Assembly (NCBI RefSeq): GCF_001426265.1
Contig: NZ_LMDG01000033.1
Coordinates: 124,001-188,000, forward strand
DNA: 64,000 nucleotides
From: Rhizobium sp. Root1220
Lineage (GTDB): Bacteria; Pseudomonadota; Alphaproteobacteria; Rhizobiales; Rhizobiaceae
Reading direction: 5' to 3'
Shown here one piece after another: positions 9,326 through 17,485 of the stretch; the stretch's first letter is position 1; each line of letters starts with the position of its first letter. Under the pieces are notes generated by a model, which was not told where the DNA came from, did no database searches, and was given only the letters and a program-made list of their open reading frames with translations. The position numbers and the translations under genes were made by a program.

Positions 9326-10414
9326 TCAGGCGGCCGCCTGGCTCGGTTCCACGCCTGCCGCCTGGATCAGTTGAAGCATATATTCAAGCTTCGCAACAAC
9401 TGGCAGCGATAGAATGAACGGATAGGAATCCGGTTGCCCCATGCTGCGCTGGATGGCGTTGATCGCCACGCTCAGCGGGACCCAGGCATCAACAAGCTGC
9501 TTGGCGCTGCCTGCCTTGTAGGGATTGAAATCGACCTCGGTGGCCATCTCGTGGTGCCCCCGTGGATCGGTCGCGATGCCGAAGGCACGCGCCGTTTCCA
9601 GCGTATCGACGATATGGAGGCAATGGGCAAAGCATTCGGCGAAATCCTCCCAGGGATGGGAAGCGGCATAGGCGCTGATAAAGCTCTCCTGCCACCCGAG
9701 CGGCGCGCCGTTTGAATAGTGGGTCTGCAGCGCCGCGCTGTAGTCCTGACGGTCGTCGCCGAATACCGCACGGAAGCCTTCGAAGCCGTTGCGATCGCGG
9801 ACGAGCTTGTTCCAGACGAAATGACCCGCCTCGTGACGGAAGTGGCCAAGCAGCGTGCGGTAGGGCTCGTTCATCGATGCCCGGGCCTGCTCGCGTGTCA
9901 GATCGTCAGCCTCGGCAGCACGGATCGCAATCAGGCCTTCCTCATGTCCGGTCATTGCAGGAACGACAATACCGTCGGATTGCACGGTGTCTTCAAGGAA
10001 ATCGAATACGAGCCCGCCCGTCGGATCCTGCTGGCGGTCCGGATGCGGGAGATGCCACCGCAGGAACGAGTAGAACAGATGCCTCTGTGCCTGACTTATG
10101 CGCCGCCATCGCGCGACCCCGTCCACCGAACCGGTGTTTGGCACCAGCCGATTGTGCCGGCAGGCAATACAAAAGCCGCCGGCCTCGTCGTCGTCGATCA
10201 GCCAGTTGCAGATGTCGAGCCCGGCATTGGCGCAGAATCGCACCTGACGATCGGACCGGGCGACCAGATGCCACACATCGTCGCTACTCGGTTCCAAGGC
10301 GTGCATGGAAAGATCGTCTGGCAAAAAGCCAAGCCGGCAATTGCAGCGAACGCAATGCCTATTGTCAAAATGGACAACCTGATCGCAGTTGTCGCAGGCA
10401 AACAGTCGCATCAC
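9326..10414 (-). CDS. Putative zinc-binding metallopeptidase with N-terminal zinc ribbon
   Basis: A protein of 362 residues. The N-terminus carries two CxxC pairs (C7/C10 and C21/C24) forming a zinc ribbon, and further Cys residues occur in the FCIACRHN segment. A central HEAGH motif (the HExxH zinc-protease signature) is followed by conserved aromatic, Glu and His residues. This matches the uncharacterised bacterial family usually labelled zinc-binding peptidase (COG4307-like). There is no signal peptide, so it is probably cytoplasmic. The substrate is unknown. Its 3' end nearly meets that of the GGDEF/EAL gene, 10 bases away. Confidence 0.85.
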   Translation of the reverse strand: MMRLFACDNCDQVVHFDNRHCVRCNCRLGFLPDDLSMHALEPSSDDVWHLVARSDRQVRFCANAGLDICNWLIDDDEAGGFCIACRHNRLVPNTGSVDGVARWRRISQAQRHLFYSFLRWHLPHPDRQQDPTGGLVFDFLEDTVQSDGIVVPAMTGHEEGLIAIRAAEADDLTREQARASMNEPYRTLLGHFRHEAGHFVWNKLVRDRNGFEGFRAVFGDDRQDYSAALQTHYSNGAPLGWQESFISAYAASHPWEDFAECFAHCLHIVDTLETARAFGIATDPRGHHEMATEVDFNPYKAGSAKQLVDAWVPLSVAINAIQRSMGQPDSYPFILSLPVVAKLEYMLQLIQAAGVEPSQAAA

Positions 10415-10440
10415 GGCCTCGTCTTCAGAACCTCAAATTA

Positions 10441-10470
10441 AAAACGCCTGCCGCATCTGATGCGGCAGGC
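10441..10470 (-). terminator. Rho-independent terminator of csbD
   Basis: On the minus strand, the 10-base stem GCCTGCCGCA / TGCGGCAGGC (10446-10470, extendable by one pair) is followed by a run of T residues (10441-10444 and beyond). It lies about 25 bases past the csbD stop codon and just before the metallopeptidase start. Confidence 0.9.
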
Positions 10471-10493
10471 ATACGGTTTCTCGACCATCGGCG

Positions 10494-10685
10494 TTACAGC
10501 CGATCAACAGCGCCCTTGAGCTTGTCCTTGACCTTGCCCGTTGCAACCTGGGCCTTGCCCTTGGCTTCCTGGGCTGCGCCCTCGCCGCGCAGCGACTTGT
10601 TGTCCGTGGCCTTGCCGACGGCCTGTTTGCCCTTGCCGGCAATCTCATTTGCCTTGCCAGTAATCTTGTCGGTGGTGCTACCCAT
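10494..10685 (-). CDS. CsbD-family general-stress protein
   Basis: A small protein of 63 residues beginning MGSTTDKITGKANEI, very rich in Lys, Gly and Ala, with the repeated K-x-x-G-K-A pattern of CsbD. The family is stress induced and of unknown molecular function. The frame is open further upstream (to 10760), but AGAGGAGAT directly before the codon at 10685 fixes the start. A promoter with the EcfG pattern lies about 50-75 bases upstream and a clear terminator follows, so it is probably a monocistronic member of the general stress response. Confidence 0.92.
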   Translation of the reverse strand: MGSTTDKITGKANEIAGKGKQAVGKATDNKSLRGEGAAQEAKGKAQVATGKVKDKLKGAVDRL

Positions 10686-10733
10686 AGAATATCTCCTCTT
10701 GGACCCGGACTGTATGTCCAGATGCCAAAAAGA

Positions 10734-10758
10734 AACGCGAACTTTCGCAGATCGTTCC
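10734..10758 (-). promoter_or_regulatory. EcfG/RpoE2-type general-stress promoter of csbD
   Basis: On the minus strand GGAAC (10754-10758), a 16-base spacer and CGTT (10734-10737) match the alphaproteobacterial EcfG consensus GGAAC-N16/17-CGTT. The start codon of csbD lies about 49 bases downstream. CsbD proteins are typical members of this regulon. Confidence 0.8.
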
Positions 10759-10763
10759 ACGCA

Positions 10764-11372
10764 TTATGCGTGGCCTGCCTCCACCGAGAGCATGGCCGCA
10801 TTGATGCCCATCGTTGCAAGGGCACGGTCATACTTGTCGTCTAGGCTGCGGTCGAAGATCAATTCCTCGTTCGCCGCACAGCTGAGCCACCCATTGTTGC
10901 CGACTTCCGCCTCGAGCTGACCCGCACCCCAGCCGGCATAGCCGAGAAGCATGGTAGCGCGTTTCGGACCGTCGCCTTTCGAAATGGCGCGGATGATGTC
11001 CAGCGTCGCCGTCATGCAGATATCGTCGCTGACCGGAATGCTGGAGTCGGAGAGATAGTCGTCGGAATGAAGCACGAAGCCTCGGCCGCTCTCGACCGGG
11101 CCGCCGGTCTGGATAGGGCAGTCGCGCGCATGCGGCGGCAGCACGATCGCTTCCTCATCCTTGATCATGTCCAGGTGCAGCAACACATCAGTAAAGGTGA
11201 GGTTCTGTGGGCGATTGATGACAAATCCCATGGCGCCCTGATCGGAATGAGCGCAGATGTAGATAACCGTGCGGGCGAAGTTCCGATCCTCCATGCCCGG
11301 CATGGCAATGAGGAACTGGCCATCGAAGAAGCCGCGTTCACGTTTGTTTTTCAGGGTTGCTAAGGACATCAT
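10764..11372 (-). CDS. YqgE/AlgH family protein (UPF0301)
   Basis: About 202 residues from the tandem ATG-ATG at 11372/11369. The family hallmarks are present: FLIAMPGMEDRNFARTV near the start, MGFVINRP, the TGGPV loop and a GYAGWGAGQLE motif near the C-terminus. The function is unsettled: AlgH was linked to alginate regulation in Pseudomonas, but most homologues have no known role. GGGAG is best spaced for the second ATG (11369). The frame is open to 11435, but the longer N-terminus is not family-like. It is divergent from the DsbD-N-like gene. Confidence 0.9.
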   Translation of the reverse strand: MMSLATLKNKRERGFFDGQFLIAMPGMEDRNFARTVIYICAHSDQGAMGFVINRPQNLTFTDVLLHLDMIKDEEAIVLPPHARDCPIQTGGPVESGRGFVLHSDDYLSDSSIPVSDDICMTATLDIIRAISKGDGPKRATMLLGYAGWGAGQLEAEVGNNGWLSCAANEELIFDRSLDDKYDRALATMGINAAMLSVEAGHA

Positions 11373-11457
11373 CACTCCCGCAGCAGACCGCATCAGGCCA
11401 CAACAATCGAAGCATGGGCCAATGTCACGTATCAATCAACTGAAAATGAGAACTTAA

Positions 11458-11482
11458 ATGCCCGGTACTTCTAGCCGGGCAT
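11458..11482. promoter_or_regulatory. Inverted repeat between yqgE and the DsbD-N-like gene
   Basis: ATGCCCGG (11458-11465) and CCGGGCAT (11475-11482) form a perfect 8-base inverted repeat with a 9-base loop, 27 bases before the ATG at 11509 in a divergent intergenic region. It has no T run, so it is more likely a 5'-UTR hairpin or an operator than a terminator. No regulator is assigned. Confidence 0.4.
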
Positions 11483-11508
11483 AGGGATTTTCAATAAACC
11501 TTTGATCC

Positions 11509-12339
11509 ATGCAGACTATTTCATTTGCCGCCTGCCAAATCCTTGTCGCCGCGGTGTCGATCGTCGGAACGCTGCCGTTCCTTCAGCCGGCACACGCGGC
11601 AACGAGTGCTTGGGCCGACAATGAAGGCGGACGGATGCGACTGATCGCGCTGCCGCCCGACGTGGATGGGAAGATGCGCGCGGGCCTACAAATCGAGCCG
11701 AAACCCGGCTGGATCACCTATTGGCGCGAACCGGGAAACAGCGGTATTCCACCTCAGATCACGGTGTCGTCGGCGAACGTCTCTCTCGACCACGTAAGCT
11801 ATCCAATTCCCAAACACATCGTGACCGAGAAGGTCAACGAGGTGGCCTATGACGCGCCGGTCACCCTACCAATACAGCTGACGGCGAAAGATATCGCTGT
11901 CGGTAACCTGGATGCCAGCGCCTTCATCGGCATCTGCAAAGACATCTGCATCCCGTTTCAAGCTGAATTCTCGCTGACGATGGACGCGCAAACAAATCCG
12001 GAGGAGACGGCGATTCTGGATGCTGCCGAGGCTGCTCTGCCCGAGAGCCCCTCTTCGGATTTCAGCGTCACCGGGCACGAACTATCTGTCGACCTCAGGG
12101 AACTGTCGCTTCAAATCACCTTGCCGGACGCCGGCGAAACCGCCCCGCAGGTCATCGTGACAGGACCGAACGGCTATGTCTTTACCAGGCAGCTGACCAG
12201 CATGCGCGATGGAACGAGCTTTGCCGCCACCATTTCGATCGGCAAGCTTCCCAAGAACTACGACGTCCGCGGCAAGACCTGGAGCGCGCTCGTCATCGAC
12301 GGCGCGCGAGCCATCGAGGCACCGCTTGCCTTTGAGTGA
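11509..12339 (+). CDS. Secreted protein with DsbD N-terminal-like (thiol-redox) domain
   Basis: A protein of 276 residues with a signal peptide ending near PAHAATS. The mature part has the pattern of the DsbD alpha/DsbC-like domain: GWITYWREPGNSG, a beta-sandwich body, and the cysteine motif GICKDICIP, which provides a C-x3-C redox pair. It lacks the membrane and thioredoxin domains of full DsbD, so it would act in the periplasm as a thiol-disulfide partner. The peroxiredoxin gene follows 74 bases downstream on the same strand, suggesting a shared redox role. The ribosome-binding site is weak. Confidence 0.82.
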   Translation: MQTISFAACQILVAAVSIVGTLPFLQPAHAATSAWADNEGGRMRLIALPPDVDGKMRAGLQIEPKPGWITYWREPGNSGIPPQITVSSANVSLDHVSYPIPKHIVTEKVNEVAYDAPVTLPIQLTAKDIAVGNLDASAFIGICKDICIPFQAEFSLTMDAQTNPEETAILDAAEAALPESPSSDFSVTGHELSVDLRELSLQITLPDAGETAPQVIVTGPNGYVFTRQLTSMRDGTSFAATISIGKLPKNYDVRGKTWSALVIDGARAIEAPLAFE

Positions 12340-12413
12340 TGGCGTTTTATAGTCAACCCACCCACCCCTTTGCGGCGCTCGAGCCGCCCTGCCAAGCAAC
12401 CAAGGAGATATCC

Positions 12414-12899
12414 ATGACCATCGCGATCGGCGACAAGCTTCCTGCCGCCACCTTCAAGGAGAAGACGTCCGACGGGCCGGTTGAGATCACCACCGATGAA
12501 CTGTTCAAGGGCAAGCGCGTCGTGCTGTTTGCCGTACCGGGCGCCTTTACCCCGACCTGTTCGCTGAACCATCTGCCGGGCTATCTGGAGAACCGCGATT
12601 CCATCCTCGGCAAGGGTGTCGACGATATCGCCGTTCTCGCCGTCAACGACTGGCACGTTATGGGAGCCTGGGCGCAATCCTCCGGTGGGCTGGGCAAGAT
12701 CCACTTTCTCGCCGACTGGGATGCCGGATTTACCAAGGCACTTGGCCTTGAAGCCGATCTTTCCGCTGGAGGTCTCGGCGTCCGGTCGAAGCGCTACTCG
12801 ATGCTGGTCGAGGATGGCGTCGTCAAGACCCTGAACATCGAAGAGAGCCCCGGCCAGGCGACGGTTTCCGGCGCGGCGACGATGCTCGAACAACTTTAG
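12414..12899 (+). CDS. Peroxiredoxin, Prx5-like (1-Cys)
   Basis: A protein of 161 residues with the peroxidatic motif PGAFTPTCS (Cys49). No second cysteine is present, so the oxidised enzyme must be reduced by an outside thiol such as glutathione/glutaredoxin. It reduces H2O2 and alkyl hydroperoxides in the cytoplasm. The ATG at 12414 follows AAGGAGA. A strong terminator starts 23 bases after the stop. The upstream in-frame extension to 12336 has no family similarity. Confidence 0.95.
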   Translation: MTIAIGDKLPAATFKEKTSDGPVEITTDELFKGKRVVLFAVPGAFTPTCSLNHLPGYLENRDSILGKGVDDIAVLAVNDWHVMGAWAQSSGGLGKIHFLADWDAGFTKALGLEADLSAGGLGVRSKRYSMLVEDGVVKTLNIEESPGQATVSGAATMLEQL

Positions 12900-12921
12900 A
12901 CGCCCCTCTCCCCCGATCATA

Positions 12922-12950
12922 AAAGCGGCCCTTCGTCGGCCGCTTTTTTT
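12922..12950 (+). terminator. Rho-independent terminator of the peroxiredoxin gene
   Basis: The stem GCGGCC / GGCCGC, extended by flanking A/T pairs, has a 7-base loop and is followed by seven T residues (12944-12950). Confidence 0.92.
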
Positions 12951-13006
12951 ATTTCCGGCAAAGCATCTCGCCGCCACTTTCTCGCCATGTTTGTTATAGC
13001 ATAAAC

Positions 13007-13019
13007 GTAATGTTATTAC
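13007..13019. promoter_or_regulatory. Zur-like palindromic operator before the zinc importer
   Basis: GTAAT-GTT-ATTAC is a perfect 5-base inverted repeat around a 3-base centre in an A/T-rich block (12990-13025) that also contains TGTTATAGCATAA. Zur sites of proteobacteria are A/T-rich palindromes built on TGTTATA/TATAACA-type halves. The position, 15 bases before the first ORF of the zinc-import operon, fits a repressor site. The regulator assignment is inference. Confidence 0.65.
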
Positions 13020-13034
13020 ATATCTAGGTGATCT

Positions 13035-13160
13035 ATGTTCCGCCACGCGAAGATGAGCAACCGATTGATCGAACTTTCCGCTGCGGGTCGCGTGCTCTAT
13101 GCGGTGTTGCTGAGTTGCCTGCTCTGGGCGGCAATCCACTGGGCAACGCTGCTGCCATGA
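13035..13160 (+). CDS. Small single-span membrane peptide, first ORF of the zinc-import operon
   Basis: The ATG at 13035, preceded by TAGGTG, opens a 41-codon frame beginning MFRHAKMSNRLIEL. It contains one hydrophobic helix (about residues 19-39: VLYAVLLSCLLWAAIHWATLL) with a basic N-terminus. Its TGA overlaps the ATG of the ABC ATPase gene (ATGA, 13157-13160), the arrangement of translational coupling. It lies directly downstream of the Zur-like palindrome, so it would be zinc regulated. I do not recognise a family. It may be a small transporter-associated peptide or a leader peptide that couples translation. Confidence 0.6.
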   Translation: MFRHAKMSNRLIELSAAGRVLYAVLLSCLLWAAIHWATLLP

Positions 13161-13897
13161 ACGATACGCTCGTTCGTCTTTCCAATCTGACCGTCTCCTA
13201 TGAGCGGCATCCCGCCATCCATCATGTATCCGGCACGATCGCGTCCGGCAGCCTGACCGCTATTGCCGGACCAAATGGCGCCGGAAAGTCGACCCTCTTG
13301 AAGGCGATCATGGGACAAATCCGACCGTCCGAAGGCAGTGTCACTCACCAACTCAGGCGGACGGATCTTGGCTACCTGCCGCAAGCCGCCGATATCAACC
13401 GGAGCTTCCCGATTTCGGTTCTCGATACTGTCCTGCTGGGCTCTTGGCGGCAGGCCGGTGCTTTCGGACGCATCGCACGAAGCGAAAAAGAGAGCGCTAA
13501 TCGCGCTCTCTCGACCGTCGGCCTCGAAGGCTTCGACGAACGGCACATCGGGACACTTTCGGCGGGCCAGTTTCAGCGTGTCCTGTTCGCTCGGCTGCTG
13601 GTTCAGGACGCCAAGCTCATTCTTCTCGACGAACCCTTCACAGCAATCGATGCCCGGACCACCCGGGACTTGCTGGATATAGTGAATCGCTGGCATGGCG
13701 AAGGGCGAACCGTCGTCGCCGTCCTCCATGATTTCGAGCAGGTCCGCGCCCATTTTCCCGAAACCCTGCTGCTGGCGCGAGAAGCGATCGATTGGGGCGC
13801 TACCGCGGCCGTCATGTCGGCGCGCAACCTACTCAAGGCGCGGGCGATGGCGGAGCGCTGGGACAATGACGCCGGCGTCTGCGAGCCGGCAGCATGA
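13157..13897 (+). CDS. znuC: Zinc (metal) ABC transporter ATP-binding protein
   Basis: A protein of 246 residues with Walker A GPNGAGKS (38-45), Q-loop region GYLPQAADI, signature LSAGQFQRVLFAR, Walker B LILLDEPF and the H-loop VLHDFEQ. It is of the family that energises ZnuABC/AztABC-type Zn2+ or Mn2+ importers. The ATG at 13157 overlaps the stop of the preceding small ORF, and its 3' end overlaps the permease start by 4 bases (13894-13897). NCBI-style names AztA and ZnuC are both possible; the zinc assignment rests on the operon and the upstream Zur-like site. Confidence 0.9.
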   Translation: MNDTLVRLSNLTVSYERHPAIHHVSGTIASGSLTAIAGPNGAGKSTLLKAIMGQIRPSEGSVTHQLRRTDLGYLPQAADINRSFPISVLDTVLLGSWRQAGAFGRIARSEKESANRALSTVGLEGFDERHIGTLSAGQFQRVLFARLLVQDAKLILLDEPFTAIDARTTRDLLDIVNRWHGEGRTVVAVLHDFEQVRAHFPETLLLAREAIDWGATAAVMSARNLLKARAMAERWDNDAGVCEPAA

Positions 13898-14766
13898 CTG
13901 CATACGACATCTTCCTCGCGCCGTTTGCCGACTACGGCTTCATGCGCCGCGCGCTGATCGCCTGCTTCTGCCTGGGGCTCGGCTCCGGGCCGATCGGTGT
14001 CTTTCTCATGCTCCGGCGCATGAGCCTTGTCGGTGATGCGATGAGCCATGCGATCCTGCCGGGCGCCGCGATTGGCTATCTGATCGCCGGATCGCTGTCG
14101 CTGACGGCAATGGGAATCGGTGGGCTCGTGGCCGGACTTGCCGTTGCACTGCTGTCCGGTATCGTGAGCCGCACCACCGCGCTGCAGGAGGATGCGAGCT
14201 TTGCCAGCTTCTATCTGGCGTCTCTGGCGCTCGGCGTCCTGATCGTGTCGCTGCGCGGTTCCAACATCGACCTGCTCCATGTCCTCTTCGGCACCATCCT
14301 GGCGATCGACGCCGCCGCGCTCCACCAGATCGGCGTGATAACAACAGTGACGCTGGCGACGCTGGCGTTCATCTACCGGCCTCTGGTGGTCGAATGCTTC
14401 GACCCCGGCTTTCTGCGCGCGGTTGGCGGGCGCGGCCCGGTCTACCATTTCATCTTCCTGGTGCTTGTGGTGCTCAATCTCGTAGCCAGCTTCCAGGCGC
14501 TTGGAACGCTGATGGCGGTCGGCCTGATGATGCTGCCGGCGGCGATTGCCCAACTCTGGTCGCGGAGCCTTCCTTCGATGATAGCCGTAGCAGCTCTCAG
14601 CGCTTCGGCCTCGGGTTATTTCGGGCTGATCGCCTCCTATCACCTCGAGCTCGCCTCGGGGCCAACCATCATCGCCACAGGCGCGCTGTTTTATGGCCTT
14701 TCGATTTTCCTAGCACCGTCGGGCGTTGTCCGGCGCTACTTCCCGCGCCCGCATTTGAAGGGCTGA
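13894..14766 (+). CDS. znuB: Zinc (metal) ABC transporter permease
   Basis: A protein of 290 residues, largely hydrophobic with 7-9 predicted membrane helices, of the ABC-3 permease family. The N-terminal region FLMLRRMSLVGDAMSHAILPGAA is highly characteristic. It forms the channel for Zn2+ (or Mn2+) entry with the adjacent ATPase. The start overlaps the ATPase stop (ATGA). Only one permease gene is present, unlike SitABCD/MntABCD manganese systems, which usually have two; this favours a zinc transporter of Znu or Azt type. Confidence 0.9.
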   Translation: MTAYDIFLAPFADYGFMRRALIACFCLGLGSGPIGVFLMLRRMSLVGDAMSHAILPGAAIGYLIAGSLSLTAMGIGGLVAGLAVALLSGIVSRTTALQEDASFASFYLASLALGVLIVSLRGSNIDLLHVLFGTILAIDAAALHQIGVITTVTLATLAFIYRPLVVECFDPGFLRAVGGRGPVYHFIFLVLVVLNLVASFQALGTLMAVGLMMLPAAIAQLWSRSLPSMIAVAALSASASGYFGLIASYHLELASGPTIIATGALFYGLSIFLAPSGVVRRYFPRPHLKG

Positions 14767-14784
14767 CACCAAGGAGAGACTCCC

Positions 14785-15684
14785 ATGACTTCTCGCAGAT
14801 TGCTTCATTCGGTGGCGTTCGCGGCCCTGATGGCCTTTTCGGCCATGCCGGCTTCGGCCGAAACTCTGAAGGTCGTCGCGTCCTTCACCGTACTGGCCGA
14901 TGTCGTCAAACAGGTTGGCGGCGACCATGTGAAGGTCACAAGCCTTGTCGGACCGAATGGCGACCCCCACGAATTCGAACCCTCGCCCGCCGATGCGAAG
15001 AACCTCAATGCCGCAAAGGTCACTTTCGTCAGCGGCGAGGGCCTTGAGGGCTGGATGGACAGGTTGATCAGCGCTTCCGGCTACAAGGGACAGCCGATCA
15101 CCGTGTCAGAGGGCATCAATACCCGTACCATGGAAGAAGACGGCAAGACCGTCACCGATCCGCACGTCTGGAACAGCCCGGTCAACGTGCAGGTCTGGGT
15201 CGCCAATATCGAGAAGGCGCTGTCGGCAGCCGACCCTGCAGATGCCGGTGCATTCAAGGCGAACGCCGAAGCCTATCTCAAGAAGCTCGACGAACTGGAT
15301 GCCTATGCCCACTCGAAATTCGAGAAAATACCGGACGACCGGCGCAAGGTGCTGACCAGCCACGACGCCTTCGGTTATTTCGGCCGCGAATACAATGTCA
15401 GCTTTCTGTCGCCGCTCGGCGTCTCGACTGAAAGCGAAGCCTCCGCCGCCGACGTCGCCAAGCTGATCGACCAGATCAAGGCCGAACATGTGAAGACCTA
15501 TTTCTTCGAAAATTCGAACGATCCACGCCTCGTACGGCAAATCGCAAAGGCGACGGGCGCGCAACCGGGCGGGGAGCTCTACGTCGAGTCGCTCTCCGAC
15601 GCGAAGGGACCAGCCTCGACCTACGAGAAAATGTTCCGTTACAACGTCAACCAGATCGCCGCCGCCATGGCGAAGACCAGCTGA
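14785..15684 (+). CDS. znuA: Zinc (metal) ABC transporter substrate-binding protein
   Basis: A protein of 299 residues with a signal peptide ending at PASAE. It is a cluster A-I (ZnuA/TroA-like) binding protein, with putative ligand segments GDPHEFEPS, DPHVWNSP, TSHDAFGYF and a C-terminal region giving an Asp/Glu ligand. There is no long His-rich loop as in E. coli ZnuA, so it resembles AztC-type or Mn/Zn-ambiguous proteins. AGGAGA precedes the ATG, 18 bases after the permease stop. No AztD-like chaperone gene follows: the next gene is on the opposite strand. Confidence 0.88.
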   Translation: MTSRRLLHSVAFAALMAFSAMPASAETLKVVASFTVLADVVKQVGGDHVKVTSLVGPNGDPHEFEPSPADAKNLNAAKVTFVSGEGLEGWMDRLISASGYKGQPITVSEGINTRTMEEDGKTVTDPHVWNSPVNVQVWVANIEKALSAADPADAGAFKANAEAYLKKLDELDAYAHSKFEKIPDDRRKVLTSHDAFGYFGREYNVSFLSPLGVSTESEASAADVAKLIDQIKAEHVKTYFFENSNDPRLVRQIAKATGAQPGGELYVESLSDAKGPASTYEKMFRYNVNQIAAAMAKTS

Positions 15685-15715
15685 CGGCTCGGTAAGAGCC
15701 GATTGCCCTGAAGGT

Positions 15716-16024
15716 TCAGACCTGGAGGTCGAAAACGATAAGACCGCCAAGCCCACCGTCCGTCGACGAGATAATGCGCTCGCCGACGGCGACATGGTCG
15801 GGATGAACGAGATAGATGTCGCGGGCTTCCGGGCTTTCGAACGTTACCGCAAAACCATCGACAAACCCGGCGTGCAAGCCTTCCGGCGAGACGTTGGGGC
15901 CGTGCTTGATGTCGAGAATGCCCGGAATCCTTTGCTTCAGCGCGACGATTGATTCGAACAATGACTGCTTATCATCGGCCGACATCGCGGCTTTCAGCCG
16001 CATCAGCACGCAGTGCAGGATCAT
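15716..16024 (-). CDS. Dabb-family (stress-responsive A/B barrel) protein
   Basis: A protein of 102 residues beginning MILHCVLMRLK. It has the ferredoxin-like alpha/beta fold pattern of the Dabb family, with VDGFAVTFESPEARDIYLVHPDHVAVGE near the C-terminal half. Members form dimeric barrels; some are enzymes, most are unknown. GGGAGG is spaced 8 bases before the ATG at 16024. The frame runs open to 16195 without family similarity. It is convergent with the zinc operon, 31 bases away, and divergent from fdhA. Confidence 0.85.
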   Translation of the reverse strand: MILHCVLMRLKAAMSADDKQSLFESIVALKQRIPGILDIKHGPNVSPEGLHAGFVDGFAVTFESPEARDIYLVHPDHVAVGERIISSTDGGLGGLIVFDLQV

Positions 16025-16270
16025 GTGGTGGCCTCCCGAATGACAATGTCGGCACAATAGAGGGAAACCCTCCAAGGGCAAGCCACAAAGCGCGTGCCCT
16101 TGGCGTGGCTTCCGCCGCGCCCAGCGGGTGCGTGGCAACGGCCATTTCGGCCCGAAAACCGTCGTAAACGGAACGACACTCCACCCATTCTGCACTAAGC
16201 TGCATCAGGAGACTGCGCAGGGAAGAGGAGCCAGGCGCAGGCTGCAACATTTTCAACGGAGGAGATGAAG

Positions 16271-17461
16271 ATGAGCAAGAACCGAGGCGTCGTCTACATG
16301 CGGCCCGGCAAGGTCGAGATCCACGACATCGACGATCCGAAGCTCGAGGCGCCAGACGGTCGCCGGATCGAGCACGGCGTGATCCTGAAGGTGATCTCCA
16401 CCAACATCTGCGGATCGGACCAGCACATGGTGCGCGGCCGCACCACGGCGATGCCCGGCCTCGTGCTCGGCCACGAAATCACCGGCGAAATCATCGAGAA
16501 GGGCATCGACGTCGAAATGCTCAACGTCGGCGACATCGTTTCCGTGCCCTTCAATGTCGCCTGCGGGCGTTGCCGCTGCTGCAAGTCGCAGGACACCGGC
16601 GTCTGCCTGACGGTCAATCCGTCGCGCGCTGGCGGCGCTTATGGCTATGTCGACATGGGCGGCTGGATCGGCGGACAGGCTCGCTATGTCACCATTCCCT
16701 ACGCCGACTTCAACCTGCTGAAATTCCCCGACCGCGACCGGGCGATGGAGAAGATCCGCGACCTCACCATGCTTTCCGACATCCTTCCGACCGGCTTCCA
16801 CGGCGCTGTGCGGGCGGGCGTGGGGGTCGGCTCCACGGTTTATGTTGCAGGTGCCGGTCCGGTCGGGCTAGCGGCGGCGGCCTCCGCCCGCATTCTCGGT
16901 GCTGCCGTGGTGATGATCGGCGACTTCAACAAGGATCGCCTTGCCCATGCGGCCCGTGTCGGTTTCGAACCGATCGATCTTTCGCAGAGCGATCGCCTCG
17001 GCGACATGATTGCCCAGGTGACCGGCAGCAACGAGGTGGACAGCGCCATAGACGCCGTCGGCTTCGAGGCGCGGGGCCATAGCGGCGGCGAGCAGCCGGC
17101 GATCGTTCTCAACCAGATGATGGATATCACCCGTGCGGCCGGTTCAATTGGCATTCCCGGGCTTTACGTCACCGAAGATCCGGGCGCAACGGACAGCGCA
17201 GCCAAGAGCGGCAACCTGTCGCTACGCTTCGGTCTCGGCTGGGCAAAGGCCCAGTCGTTCCACACCGGCCAGACGCCGGTGCTGAAGTACAATCGGCAGC
17301 TGATGCAGGCAATCCTGCATGACCGTCTGCCGATTGCCGATATCGTCAATGCGAAGGTCATTCCGCTCGAAGAGGCGGTTCAGGGCTACGAGAGCTTCGA
17401 CCAGGGTGCCGCCACGAAATTCGTCCTCGACCCTCACGGAGATGTAGCGAAGGCTGCCTGA
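16271..17461 (+). CDS. fdhA: Formaldehyde dehydrogenase, glutathione-independent (zinc-dependent ADH family)
   Basis: A protein of 396 residues. The catalytic zinc ligands are C47 (NICGSD) and H68 (LGHE). The structural-zinc lobe has C98, C101, C104 and C112. The Rossmann motif is GAGPVGLAAA. The N-terminus MSKNRGVVYMRPGKVE and the overall length match the NAD-dependent glutathione-independent formaldehyde dehydrogenase/dismutase of Pseudomonas putida. It would oxidise formaldehyde to formate in the cytoplasm. GGAGGAG lies directly against an ATG at 16265, so the next in-frame ATG at 16271 is the better start. Confidence 0.92.
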   Translation: MSKNRGVVYMRPGKVEIHDIDDPKLEAPDGRRIEHGVILKVISTNICGSDQHMVRGRTTAMPGLVLGHEITGEIIEKGIDVEMLNVGDIVSVPFNVACGRCRCCKSQDTGVCLTVNPSRAGGAYGYVDMGGWIGGQARYVTIPYADFNLLKFPDRDRAMEKIRDLTMLSDILPTGFHGAVRAGVGVGSTVYVAGAGPVGLAAAASARILGAAVVMIGDFNKDRLAHAARVGFEPIDLSQSDRLGDMIAQVTGSNEVDSAIDAVGFEARGHSGGEQPAIVLNQMMDITRAAGSIGIPGLYVTEDPGATDSAAKSGNLSLRFGLGWAKAQSFHTGQTPVLKYNRQLMQAILHDRLPIADIVNAKVIPLEEAVQGYESFDQGAATKFVLDPHGDVAKAA

Positions 17462-17485
17462 AAACCACGTCTCCCAAGACAGATG

